Below, in pieces: positions 53,143-61,664 of a DNA stretch of 64,000 nucleotides. Each line of letters begins with the position of its first letter. The first letter of the stretch is position 1. Made by a program: the position numbers and the translations under genes. The notes beneath the pieces were generated by a model. That model was not told where the DNA came from. It saw only the letters and a program-made list of their open reading frames with translations, and did not search any database. Source of the stretch: Humibacter sp. RRB41 (GTDB taxonomy: Bacteria; Actinomycetota; Actinomycetes; Actinomycetales; Microbacteriaceae). Where the stretch lies: assembly GCF_022761015.1 (NCBI RefSeq), contig NZ_JAKWJQ010000004.1:310001-374000 (forward strand). The letters run 5' to 3'.

Positions 53143-53178
53143 TCCCTGAGCGGAGCGCGCAGCGCGTAGTCGAAGGGC
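53143..53178. repeat. Copy of the CCCTGAGCGG...GTCGAAGGGC repeat
   Basis: GTCCCTGAGCGGAGCGCGCA, then GCGCGTAGTCGAAGGGCG, with a GCGCGCAGCGCG centre that can fold. It lies just after the PDZ-protease stop and before the UPF0182 gene, where it may attenuate or end transcription. Confidence 0.7.
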
Positions 53179-53333
53179 GTCGGCGAGCTTTTACCAGACA
53201 TCCAGGTCTCTCCCAGGCGCTCTCCCACTGTCGCCGGGCACGCTCGCCCTAGGATGGATCTCTAGCGCCCGAAGCGGGCAGTTCCTTCTTGACGGAGGGC
53301 AACTCTCCGCGAAGCCCCCGAAGAGGACTCTCA

Positions 53334-56276
53334 GTGACATCCGCAGCAGTAGGCCGCCCCCGTCGTCGTGCGGCCATCTGGATCACGCTCGGCATCGTCG
53401 TGGTGCTCGTCATCGCGTTCTTCATTTTCACGAGCCTGTACACCGACGTGCTCTGGTTCCAGCAGCTCGGCTACGTCAATGTGCTCACCACTCAGTGGTT
53501 GGCCGGCGGCGTGATGTTCGGTCTCGGTTTTCTCGGCCTGGCCGTTCCGCTCTGGTTGTGCCTCTTCCTCGCCTACCGGCTGCGCCCGGTCTACGCGAAG
53601 CTCGACTCGGGTGTCGGACGCTACCAGCAGGTCGTCGAGCCGCTGCGCAGGCTCGCGACCTACGGCATTCCGATCGTGTTCGGCCTCTTCGCGGGTGCGG
53701 CAGCCGCCGGCAACTGGAAGTCCGCAGCGCTGTGGCTGAACGGTGTTCCGGCCGGGCAGACCGATCCGCAGTTCCACCTCGACGTCTCGTTCTACATGTT
53801 CGCGCTGCCGTTCTACCGCAGCATCGTCGCCTTCCTGTCCGCCGTCGCGATCATCTCGCTGCTGGCCACGATCGCCACCAGCTACCTCTACGGCTCGGTG
53901 CGCGTCAACGGGCGCGAGGTGCGCATCTCGCGCGCGGCGCGCGTGCAGATCGCGGTGCTCGCCGCGGTCTACCTGCTGCTGCAGGCGGTGAGCATCTGGC
54001 TCGACCGCTACGCATCGGTGACGGACTCGGCCGTCGGTGCTCGTGTGAACGGCGCGGCGTACACCGACGTTCACGCCACCATCCCCGGCCGCGCCATCCT
54101 CGCGGCCATCGCCGTGGTCGTCGCGCTGCTGTTCGTGCTGACCGCCTTCATCGGTCGGTGGCGCTACCCACTGGTCGGCACGGCACTCTTGATCGTGTCG
54201 GCGATCATCGTCGGCGCCATCTATCCCTGGGGCGTGCAGAAGCTCATCGTCGCGCCGAGCGAGAAGACCCTCGAATCCAGCTACATACAACGTTCGATCG
54301 ACTCCACACGAGACGCTTACGATGTCTCCGATGTGAAGACCAGCACGTACGACGCGAAGACGGATGCCGAGCAAGGCGCCCTGCGCAAAGATGCCGACAC
54401 CACCGCGAGCATCCGCATCCTCGACCCGTCGGTCGTCTCCGGCGCGTTCTCGCAGCTGCAGCAGTTCCGGCAGTATTACGGCTTCGGCACCGACCTCGAC
54501 GTCGACCGCTACACGATCAACGGCAAGGAACAGGACACCGTCGTCGCGGTGCGCGAGCTGGAGCAATCGGGACTGGGCAACTCCGGCAAGTACAACGAGA
54601 CTTTCGTGTACACGCACGGCTACGGTCTCGTCGCCGCCTACGGCAACAAGCGCGATGCGGACGGGCAGCCGGACTTCTTGGAGTCGGGCATCCCGACCTC
54701 GGGCAAGCTCGGCACGTATCAGCCGCGCGTCTACTTCGGCGAGGGCTCTCCCAAGTACTCCATCGTCGGCGCGCCCTCAGGCTCGAAACCGGTCGAACTC
54801 GACTACCCGGCCGGCTCCGGCGGTCAACAGGCCACGTACACGACGTACGACGGCAACGGCGGTCCGAAGCTCGACAACCTCTTCACCAGACTCGCTTACG
54901 CGATCAAGTTCCAGGATGAGCAGATCGTGCTCTCCGACGCCGTGAACTCCAACTCGCAGATTCTGTACAACCGCAACCCGGCATCGCGCGTCGAGCAGGT
55001 CGCTCCGTACCTCACGCTCGACAGCGACCCTTACCCGTCAGTGGTGAACGGCCGCATCGTCTGGATGATCGACGGCTACACCACGAGCGACCAGTACCCG
55101 TACTCGCAGGAGGTGTCGTACAGCGACGCCACCGCAGACTCGCAGACGTCGGCGACCCCGAGCTACGCGATGGATGACATCAACTACATCCGCAACTCGG
55201 TCAAGGCCACTGTCGATGCGTACACCGGCAAGGTCACCCTCTACGCGTGGGATGCCTCCGACCCGGTGCTGAAGACGTGGGAGAAGGTCTTCCCGAGCAC
55301 CGTCAAGCCGATCAGCGACATGAGCGGCGCATTGATGAGCCACGTTCGCTACCCGGCTGATCTGTTCAAGGTGCAGCGCGAGATCCTCTCCCGGTACCAC
55401 GTGACCGATCCCGGCTCGTTCTTCTCGAGCACCGACGCGTGGCAGGTCCCCGATGATCCGAGCACAGCGGATGCCACGTCCCAACAGCCTCCCTACTATC
55501 TGACGATGCAGATGCCGGGACAGACGTCTCCGCAGTTCTCGCTCTATACGACGTTCATTCCGCAGTCCACGAGTGCGTCGAACCGCAGCATCCTCAAGGG
55601 ATATCTGGCGGTCGACTCGAATGCGGGGGACAAGTCCGGCACGAAGGCGTCCGATTACGGGACCTTGAGATTGCTGCGCATACCGTCGCAAGACACGATT
55701 CCGGGGCCGGGCTCTGTCCAAAACAGCTTCGATTCCGATCCCAGTGTGTCCGCCGCGTTGAACCTGTTGAGACAGGGATCGACCAAGGTGATCAACGGCA
55801 ACCTGTTGACGCTGCCGGTCGGCGGCGGGCTGTTGTACGTCGAACCGGTCTACGTGCAATCGAGCGGGTCGACCAGTTATCCGCTGTTGCAGAAGGTGCT
55901 CGTCTCGTTCGGTGACAAGATCGCATTCGAAGACACGCTCGACGGCGCGCTCGACGTGCTGTTCGGCGGCGACTCGGGAGCGACGGCAGGCGACACCGGA
56001 GCAGCGGGCTCGAGCTCCGGCTCAGGATCGGGCTCGAGCAGTGCCGGCTCCGGCAGCTCATCGACGGGATCGGGTTCGTCGGCCGACACGACTCAGAACC
56101 AGAAGCTGCAGGCCGCGCTGAACGATGCGAAGCAGGCGCTCGCGGACCGCGACGCCGCGCTCAAGTCGGGTGACTGGACGGCGTACGGCACAGCGGATGC
56201 CCGCCTCAAGAAGGACATCGCCGACGCCCTCGCAGCCGAGCAGGCGATCTCGTCCGGGTCGAGTTCCTCGAAGTAG
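53334..56276 (+). CDS. UPF0182 family membrane protein, 980 aa
   Basis: Large integral membrane protein of unknown function, nearly universal in actinobacteria. Seven helices lie in about residues 15-305 (first IWITLGIVVVLVIAFFIFTS), with the signature DVLWFQQLGYVNV in the first loop. A large extracytoplasmic domain of about 560 residues follows, and a Ser/Gly low-complexity hinge (residues about 885-925) leads to a helical, probably coiled-coil C-terminus (LQAALNDAKQALADRDAALK). GTG start with AGAGGA; TAGGAT at 53251 is a plausible -10. It follows the PDZ protease as in Rv3194c-Rv3193c. Confidence 0.93.
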   Translation: MTSAAVGRPRRRAAIWITLGIVVVLVIAFFIFTSLYTDVLWFQQLGYVNVLTTQWLAGGVMFGLGFLGLAVPLWLCLFLAYRLRPVYAKLDSGVGRYQQVVEPLRRLATYGIPIVFGLFAGAAAAGNWKSAALWLNGVPAGQTDPQFHLDVSFYMFALPFYRSIVAFLSAVAIISLLATIATSYLYGSVRVNGREVRISRAARVQIAVLAAVYLLLQAVSIWLDRYASVTDSAVGARVNGAAYTDVHATIPGRAILAAIAVVVALLFVLTAFIGRWRYPLVGTALLIVSAIIVGAIYPWGVQKLIVAPSEKTLESSYIQRSIDSTRDAYDVSDVKTSTYDAKTDAEQGALRKDADTTASIRILDPSVVSGAFSQLQQFRQYYGFGTDLDVDRYTINGKEQDTVVAVRELEQSGLGNSGKYNETFVYTHGYGLVAAYGNKRDADGQPDFLESGIPTSGKLGTYQPRVYFGEGSPKYSIVGAPSGSKPVELDYPAGSGGQQATYTTYDGNGGPKLDNLFTRLAYAIKFQDEQIVLSDAVNSNSQILYNRNPASRVEQVAPYLTLDSDPYPSVVNGRIVWMIDGYTTSDQYPYSQEVSYSDATADSQTSATPSYAMDDINYIRNSVKATVDAYTGKVTLYAWDASDPVLKTWEKVFPSTVKPISDMSGALMSHVRYPADLFKVQREILSRYHVTDPGSFFSSTDAWQVPDDPSTADATSQQPPYYLTMQMPGQTSPQFSLYTTFIPQSTSASNRSILKGYLAVDSNAGDKSGTKASDYGTLRLLRIPSQDTIPGPGSVQNSFDSDPSVSAALNLLRQGSTKVINGNLLTLPVGGGLLYVEPVYVQSSGSTSYPLLQKVLVSFGDKIAFEDTLDGALDVLFGGDSGATAGDTGAAGSSSGSGSGSSSAGSGSSSTGSGSSADTTQNQKLQAALNDAKQALADRDAALKSGDWTAYGTADARLKKDIADALAAEQAISSGSSSSK

Positions 56277-56281
56277 TCGCC

Positions 56282-57049
56282 ATGGCCGCTTCCCCATTCG
56301 ATCTCAGCGGCACCACCGTGCTCGTGACGGGTGCGCGGCGCGGGCTCGGCCGGGCCATCGCGCTGGAGTTCGCCCGTGCCGGGGCCGACGTCGCGATCGG
56401 TCTGCGTGACGTGCATGACGACGAGGGGCTGGCATCCGAGGTCGAGTCGTTCGGCCGGCGGGCACTTCCCGTGCGGCTGGACGTCACCGACCTGGCGGGT
56501 GCGCGGGCTGCCATCGACGAGACGGTACGCGAGTTCGGGCGGCTCGATGCGCTGGTCAACAACGCGGGCGGGGGCATCCTCGGCCAGGCGATCGACGTCA
56601 CAGAGGAGGACTTCGACCGGGTCTGGCAGCTCAACACGAGGTCGACGTACTTCCTCTCCCAGCACGCGGCGAAGCACATGAGGGATGCCGGTGGCGGCGC
56701 GATCGTGAACATCGCGTCGCAAGCGGGCTTGGTCGCGTTGCCGGGCGAGTCGCCGTACTGCGTTGCGAAGGCCGCCGTCGTGCACATGACGCGGTGCCAC
56801 GCCGTCGAGTGGGGCGACTACGGCATCAGGGTGAACGCGCTGGCGCCGACGTTCATCGCCACGGACGGTACCGAGGCCGCGCTGTCGGATCCGGAATTCC
56901 GTGCCGACACGGTGGAGCGCATCGCGGCGCTGCACCGTATCGGGGTGCCTGCAGAGGTCTCCGGTGCCGCGGTGTTCCTGGCATCGCCTGCCGCATCGCT
57001 GATCACCGGCCAGACGTTGGCGATCGACGGGGGCTGGACGGCGCGCTGA
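56282..57049 (+). CDS. Short-chain dehydrogenase/reductase, 255 aa
   Basis: Classical SDR. The NAD(P) loop is TGARRGLGRAIALEFARAG, followed by NNAGGG, and the catalytic tetrad includes Ser in VNIASQAG and YxxxK in YCVAKAAV. An Arg after the first Gly of the loop hints at NADPH, but Asp/Arg preference cannot be settled by eye. The substrate is unknown; the closest overall pattern is 3-oxoacyl-reductase-like. It starts five bases after the UPF0182 stop, so it is probably co-transcribed, though the link is unlikely to be functional. Confidence 0.88.
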   Translation: MAASPFDLSGTTVLVTGARRGLGRAIALEFARAGADVAIGLRDVHDDEGLASEVESFGRRALPVRLDVTDLAGARAAIDETVREFGRLDALVNNAGGGILGQAIDVTEEDFDRVWQLNTRSTYFLSQHAAKHMRDAGGGAIVNIASQAGLVALPGESPYCVAKAAVVHMTRCHAVEWGDYGIRVNALAPTFIATDGTEAALSDPEFRADTVERIAALHRIGVPAEVSGAAVFLASPAASLITGQTLAIDGGWTAR

Positions 57050-57097
57050 GTTCGCGTCTGCCAAAGCACGACGAGCCATGAGCTCACCCCGAAGCAC

Positions 57098-57856
57098 TCA
57101 CCCCACGGTGTGCACGCGAGCGAGGAAGTCGCGGGTCTGCTCGTTCTGCGGGTCGTCGAAGACCTGTTCGGGCGGACCCTGCTCCACGAGCACGCCGCCC
57201 TTGAGGAAGACCACGAGGTCCGCCGCTCGGCGGGCGAACGACATCTCGTGCGTCGCCATCACGATGGTGGATCCCGTCGCCTTGAGCTCGGCGACCAGAT
57301 CGAGCACCTCACCGACCAGCTGAGGGTCGAGGGCGCTGGTGATCTCGTCGAGCAGCAGCAGCTCCGGGTTGCTGGCGATGGCGCGCGCGATGGCGACGCG
57401 TTGCTGCTGGCCTCCGGAGAGCCGGTCGGGGTAGTCCTTCGTCTTGTTGCCGAGGCCGATGCGGCCGAGCAACTCGACGGCGATCGTCTCCGCCTGATCC
57501 TTCGGCATCTTGTGCACGCGCCGGTTCGCGATCGTGACGTTGTCGAGCACGCTCAGGTGCGGAAACAGGTTGAACTGCTGGAACACGACACCGATGCGTG
57601 CACGCGTCTCATCGACGTCGACGCGCGGGTCGCTGATGTCTTCTCCGGTGAGAAAGATCTGTCCGTCATCGATCTGCTCGAGAAGGTTCGCGGTCTTCAG
57701 CAGCGTCGACTTGCCTGAGCCGCTCGCGCCGATCAGCACGACCACCTGGTGCTTGTGCACGTCGAGATCGATGCCGCGCAGCACCGTGTTCTCGCCGAAT
57801 GCCTTGTAGACGCCGCGCATGCTGAGCACGGGAGCATCAGTCGTCGCCTCGCTCAT
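57098..57856 (-). CDS. Amino-acid ABC transporter ATPase (GlnQ/HisP type), 252 aa
   Basis: Walker A GASGSGKS, signature LSGGQQQRVAIARAI, Walker B LLLLDEITSALDP and the H-loop ATHEMSF define a polar-amino-acid importer ATPase. The Q-loop region is GVVFQQFNLFPHLSVLDNV. The usual P after DE is replaced by I (DEITSALD), a variation often seen in this group. The start overlaps the permease stop by four bases. It completes a binding protein-permease-ATPase operon transcribed leftwards. Confidence 0.94.
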   Translation of the reverse strand: MSEATTDAPVLSMRGVYKAFGENTVLRGIDLDVHKHQVVVLIGASGSGKSTLLKTANLLEQIDDGQIFLTGEDISDPRVDVDETRARIGVVFQQFNLFPHLSVLDNVTIANRRVHKMPKDQAETIAVELLGRIGLGNKTKDYPDRLSGGQQQRVAIARAIASNPELLLLDEITSALDPQLVGEVLDLVAELKATGSTIVMATHEMSFARRAADLVVFLKGGVLVEQGPPEQVFDDPQNEQTRDFLARVHTVG

Positions 57857-58752
57857 ACCACACCGCCCATCTGCTCACGGCGTTGCGCCCTGGCCGTGTA
57901 CCAGTCCGTCAGCCGGATCATCGGCCAGCTCAGCAGCACGAACAGCAGGCCGGCCACCACGTAGGCGGTGAAGTTGTAGGTCTCGGCGACGTTGATCTGG
58001 GCCGCGCGCACGGCATCCACCGCTCCGAGCACCGAGATGAGGCCGACATCCTTCTGCATCGAGACGAAGTCGTTCATCAGCGCAGGCGTCACCTTGCGGA
58101 TGCCCTGGGGGAACACGATCAACCGGAGCGTCTGCGTGTGGCTGAGCCCGAGCGATCGTGCGGCGAACCGTTGCGACGGATGCACCGCCTCCATGCCGGC
58201 GCGCAGCACCTCGGCCACGTACGACGAGTACGTCAACACGAGCGCGATCGTGCCCCAGACCTGAGGAGCGACTCTGGGGAAGATCCCCAGCCCGGGGATA
58301 CCGAAGCCGACGAGGTAGAGCACGATCAGCACGGGGAGCCCACGGAACAGGTCGGTGTAGGCGGTCGCAAGGAATCGCAGTGGAAACCACACCGGACCGC
58401 GCAACGAGCGCACCGCGGCCAGCGCCGTGGCGAAGATCGCCACACCGATCGAAGCGAAGAACAGCACCTGGATGTTCGTCCACAGGCCCAGCAGCACGCT
58501 CGGCAGGGCCTCCCACGCCGACTTCGGATCGAAGAAGGACTGCTGAACGATCGCCCAGCCCGGCGTGTTCACCACCGTGATCCACACGATCACGGCGAAG
58601 ACGACGGTGCTCACGAGCCCGATCAGGACCGAGCGCGTGGTCTGCCGTTTGCGGAAACGAGCACGGTCGAGTGCGATCGCGCTGAGCGCATGAGGCTCGG
58701 ACGCGCTCGTGCCTCGGGTAGCCGCGTCGGGTGCGGGGGAGGTGCTGGACAC
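57853..58752 (-). CDS. Amino-acid ABC transporter permease (HisMQ type), 299 aa
   Basis: His/Glu/Gln/Arg/opine family permease. An N-terminal Thr/Ser/Pro-rich tail of about 45 residues precedes the first helix. The domain with EAA-like loop AGMEAVHPSQRFAARSLGL, then TQTLRLIVFPQGIRKVTP, is typical. GTG 58752 is chosen because TACTCT lies seven bases before it, a leaderless signature; the longer frame would overlap the end of the binding-protein gene. This would give the permease and ATPase a promoter separate from that of the receptor. Confidence 0.88.
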   Translation of the reverse strand: MSSTSPAPDAATRGTSASEPHALSAIALDRARFRKRQTTRSVLIGLVSTVVFAVIVWITVVNTPGWAIVQQSFFDPKSAWEALPSVLLGLWTNIQVLFFASIGVAIFATALAAVRSLRGPVWFPLRFLATAYTDLFRGLPVLIVLYLVGFGIPGLGIFPRVAPQVWGTIALVLTYSSYVAEVLRAGMEAVHPSQRFAARSLGLSHTQTLRLIVFPQGIRKVTPALMNDFVSMQKDVGLISVLGAVDAVRAAQINVAETYNFTAYVVAGLLFVLLSWPMIRLTDWYTARAQRREQMGGVV

Positions 58753-58759
58753 AGGCGAG

Positions 58760-58765
58760 AGAGTA
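58760..58765 (-). promoter_or_regulatory. -10 element before the amino-acid permease gene
   Basis: On the lower strand TACTCT is followed by seven bases and GTG. It lies in the 29-base gap after the binding-protein gene and indicates an internal promoter for the permease and ATPase. Confidence 0.45.
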
Positions 58766-58781
58766 CCGCTTACGTTGAGGT

Positions 58782-59618
58782 CTACTTGAAGGTCGGCACG
58801 TGAACGGTGTCGGACAGCCACTTCTTCTGCAGCGCCGCGAGCGTTCCGTCTGCACGCAGCGCGTCGACGGCGGCCGTCACCTTCTTGGTCTCCGGCGAGT
58901 TCTTCGCCAGCACCAGGCCGTAGTCGTCGCCGCCGGCAGTGTCGGAGAAATGTCCGACGACGGTGGCGTTCTTCAACTGAGCGCTGGTGATGTAGAACGC
59001 TGCAGGCAGGTCGACGGCGATCGCGTCGATCTGCTTGCTCTTCAGTGCCTGCACCGCGTCATCCTCGGAGTTGTAGACGGCGGGGGTGCCGCCGACGTCT
59101 TTGATCAGAACGTCGTAGCTGGTGGTTCCCGCCGGCACGCCGATCTTGTATTTCTTCAGGTCGGCCGTCGAGGTTGCGGATGCCACCGGCGTGTCCTTGA
59201 ACGCCACGATCGCCTGGGTCGTCGTGTAGTACGCCGAGGAGAAGTCGACGGCCTTCTTCCGCTTGTCGGTGATGCTGAACTGCTGCAGGTTGAAGTCGAA
59301 GTCCTTCGGCCCAGGCGCAATGGCTGCATCGAAGCCGGTGCGAACCCATGTCACCTCGCTCTTGGAGAATCCGAGCTGCTTGGCGACGGCGTAGGCGATG
59401 GCGGCTTCGAAGCCCTTGCCGGTCTGCGGCTTGTTGTCGATGACCCACGGCGAGTAGGCCGGCTGGCCTGTCGCGATGGTGAGCTTTCCGGCCGTGACGG
59501 TTTCGAGGCCGTGCGTGGTCGTGGTGGAGGTGGAGCTGCACGCGCTGAGCGCGAAGAGCGCTGCGCTCACGGCGGCGACGATGAGGACGCGCGCACGTCG
59601 GCGGGGGCTTCGGGACAC
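58782..59618 (-). CDS. Amino-acid ABC transporter substrate-binding lipoprotein, 278 aa
   Basis: SBP_bac_3 family receptor. The signal peptide SRSPRRRARVLIVAAV... ends in a lipobox (ALSAC). Family features are KLTIATGQPAYSPWVIDN, GFEAAIAYAVAKQLGF, FNLQQFSITDKRKKAVDFS and VPAGTTSYDVL. The ligand is probably a polar amino acid or opine; a firm identity is not possible. The GTG start has AAAGG seven bases upstream, and that site can pair with an upstream CCTTTC in the leader. It heads the operon with permease and ATPase behind. Confidence 0.92.
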   Translation of the reverse strand: MSRSPRRRARVLIVAAVSAALFALSACSSTSTTTTHGLETVTAGKLTIATGQPAYSPWVIDNKPQTGKGFEAAIAYAVAKQLGFSKSEVTWVRTGFDAAIAPGPKDFDFNLQQFSITDKRKKAVDFSSAYYTTTQAIVAFKDTPVASATSTADLKKYKIGVPAGTTSYDVLIKDVGGTPAVYNSEDDAVQALKSKQIDAIAVDLPAAFYITSAQLKNATVVGHFSDTAGGDDYGLVLAKNSPETKKVTAAVDALRADGTLAALQKKWLSDTVHVPTFK

Positions 59619-59738
59619 GAGTTGACCTTTCGGAGAAGCGAAAGGAGAGGAGCTGGCTGCTGCCCGCAGTCCGGTTACGGTGGGCCGCATACGGCGTCGG
59701 GGCCGTGCATTCGGGAGTGCGCTCCCCTCTGATGCACG
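59619..59738 (-). promoter_or_regulatory. Structured leader of the amino-acid importer operon
   Basis: Two inverted repeats lie between a TAGGAT element (59744-59749, lower strand) and the start codon. At 59704-59738 CGTGCAT and ATGCACG enclose GGGAG/CTCCC. Next to the start, CCTTTC and GAAAGG pair across eight bases and include the ribosome-binding site. This could hide the site from ribosomes unless another structure forms. No known riboswitch was recognised. Bases 59739-59817 show no gene. Confidence 0.4.
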
Positions 59739-59817
59739 AATGATCCTATGTGGAAGGATTGTCGTCCGGCGAATCGATTACGCCCCGTGACCAGGGGGGA
59801 ATCGCGTTCCGGTCGCT

Positions 59818-60249
59818 TCACCTCTGACCCGTATCCAACTTCCAGTCGTCGAAGCGGAACTCGGGGGAGACGACGCAGCTCACGAGCGTCTCGCCGTCGG
59901 ATGGCAGCGTGCGTTGCCAGCTGCCGGCCGGGATGACCACCTGCGCACGTTCGCCGGCAGGGATGTCTCCTCCCAGCACGACCGTCGCACCAAGCTCGGG
60001 TGCTTCACCCTCACCGCCGAATTGCAGTGTCAGCCTGCCAGGGCCGTGCCAGAGCCAGATCTCGTCGGAGCGCACGACGTGCCACGCGGAGGCGTCCCCG
60101 TCCTCGAGCAGGTAGTGGATGAGCGAGGCCGCAGCCCGCGGTCCACGCGGCAGGTCGACGGTGAGGGGCGACGTCCACGTACGCCGGAACCATCCACCCT
60201 CAGGATGCCGCTCCAGATCGAGCCTCTCGGCTCGCGCCGGTCGTTCCAT
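59818..60249 (-). CDS. DUF985 cupin-like protein, 143 aa
   Basis: Cupin_5/DUF985 family: LDLERHPEGGWFRRTW at the start, then SLIHYLLEDGDASAWHVVRS, DEIWLWHGPGRLTLQ, and a late GSWQRTL with FRFDDW. Homologues are small beta-barrel proteins of unknown activity, some linked to epimerase-like folds. AGAGGA precedes the ATG. It is the last of three genes read leftwards, 65 bases after the amidohydrolase stop, so a link to that operon is possible but not certain. Confidence 0.85.
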   Translation of the reverse strand: MERPARAERLDLERHPEGGWFRRTWTSPLTVDLPRGPRAAASLIHYLLEDGDASAWHVVRSDEIWLWHGPGRLTLQFGGEGEAPELGATVVLGGDIPAGERAQVVIPAGSWQRTLPSDGETLVSCVVSPEFRFDDWKLDTGQR

Positions 60250-60314
60250 GTGTGTCCTCTTCCATCAAGTGCCTCGGGCATCGCGTGCGGGGGATTCGGG
60301 GTCGGATTCGCCGT

Positions 60315-61664
60315 TCACATCCCGCCGTCGCCGTCGCGGTCGGCGTCGTGCTCTTCGTCGTCCCAGCCGGCCTGCGACCAGCGCTCGCGGCCGTCGACGT
60401 ACGTCGCGGCGCAGCGGCCGGCACCGGCTTCGATGAGCTCGGCTACGGCATCCGCTGCGGACGTCACCGCGATGTCGAAGAAGGCGAGATCGGCGACGGC
60501 GCCGACGCCGAGTTGACCAAGGCGTCGTGGACCGACGTCGAGGCCCATCGCGCGGGCTCCGCCGAGCGTCGCGGCTGCCAGCAGCCTGGCGTGCAGATCG
60601 CCGCCGCGGTATCCCTGCGCCCTCGCGAGACGATGCAGGTGGGCGACATCCGCCATCAGGTCGAGCGACGGGCTTGACGAGAGCGAGTCCGTCCCGACCG
60701 CGATGTCGTTGCCCTCTCGCAGGTAGTCGGCAACGGGCGGAGGCTCGAGCCCGATCACCTCGTTCGACCGCGGACAGAGCGCGACGCTCGTGCCGCGCAG
60801 CCTGAGCAGTCGTCTGTCTTGCTCGGTCACGTACACGCCGTGCGCGATGTGGCAATCCGGCCCGAGTACGCCCAGCTGGTCGACGAACTCGGTCGCGCTC
60901 GTGCCGAAGCCGAGTTCGCGCAGCGCACGGAAGCTTTGCACGCCGGCGAATCGCCAGTTCTCGTGGCGCTCACCGCCGTCGGTGGGAACGCGCTCGCCTT
61001 CGAACTGCGACTCGCCGAGATGGATGTGCAGTCGCAGCCCACGCTCCCGCACGATGTCGGGGATCTCGTGCAGCGGCAGAGTGTCGAGCGAGTACGGTGC
61101 GTGTGGCGCCAGGCCGGCACCGGGCGTCGTCGGGATGCGGTCGAGCTCGGCGTGCACCTGCTCGCGTCCGCGTTCGCGCCACGCGGCATCCTGCCAGCTC
61201 ATCACTTCCCAGTACGCGATGCCGTGCAGGCCTGTGTCGTGCAGCACGCTCGACGCCTCGAGGTCCGTCACCACGTCGGCGACCGCCGTTGCACCCGACG
61301 CGAGGAGCTGGGCCGCGCCGTCGACCGCATCCGCTCGCCAGTCGTGTCGCTGTTCGTACCGTGCGTCGAAGGACTGCGCCCAGTCCTCGAAGCCGTGATA
61401 GCGGCCCTGGCCGACCTCGGCCATGCCGCTGTACTGCAGGTGAGTGTGCGCGTTCACGAGCCCCGGCGTCAGGATGCCGTCAGCGTGCGTCTCGTAGAAC
61501 TCCTCGCCTCGTTCGCGAAGAGCCGCGAGTACCCAGTCGCGATCTCCGACGTGCAGGATGCGTCCGTCATGCACCGCCACAGCACCATCGACGATCGGCG
61601 GTGCGGTCACGGGCAGCACGAGCGACGCGGAGAACACTCGGATGCCGGTCACCATGCCAGTCAC
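60315..61664 (-). CDS. Metal-dependent amidohydrolase, nucleoside-deaminase-like (MtaD/SsnA type), 449 aa
   Basis: Subtype III amidohydrolase. Metal ligands: HxH in LVNAHTHLQYSG, His in IHLGESQFE, His in IAHGVYV and Asp in AVGTDSLSSSPSLDLMAD. CPRSNEVIGLEPPPV is typical of 5'-methylthioadenosine/SAH deaminases, aminodeoxyfutalosine deaminase and guanine deaminase relatives. The substrate should therefore carry an amino-purine or similar ring, but this is by family resemblance only. The start overlaps the stop of the SAH-hydrolase-like gene as ATGA, so the two are made together. The C-terminus ends in an acidic Asp/Gly-rich tail. Confidence 0.85.
   Translation of the reverse strand: MTGMVTGIRVFSASLVLPVTAPPIVDGAVAVHDGRILHVGDRDWVLAALRERGEEFYETHADGILTPGLVNAHTHLQYSGMAEVGQGRYHGFEDWAQSFDARYEQRHDWRADAVDGAAQLLASGATAVADVVTDLEASSVLHDTGLHGIAYWEVMSWQDAAWRERGREQVHAELDRIPTTPGAGLAPHAPYSLDTLPLHEIPDIVRERGLRLHIHLGESQFEGERVPTDGGERHENWRFAGVQSFRALRELGFGTSATEFVDQLGVLGPDCHIAHGVYVTEQDRRLLRLRGTSVALCPRSNEVIGLEPPPVADYLREGNDIAVGTDSLSSSPSLDLMADVAHLHRLARAQGYRGGDLHARLLAAATLGGARAMGLDVGPRRLGQLGVGAVADLAFFDIAVTSAADAVAELIEAGAGRCAATYVDGRERWSQAGWDDEEHDADRDGDGGM

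Noticed and set aside
53331-54617. A 428-codon lower-strand frame opposite the UPF0182 gene.
   Set aside because: Antisense shadow; no start signals or recognised motifs.
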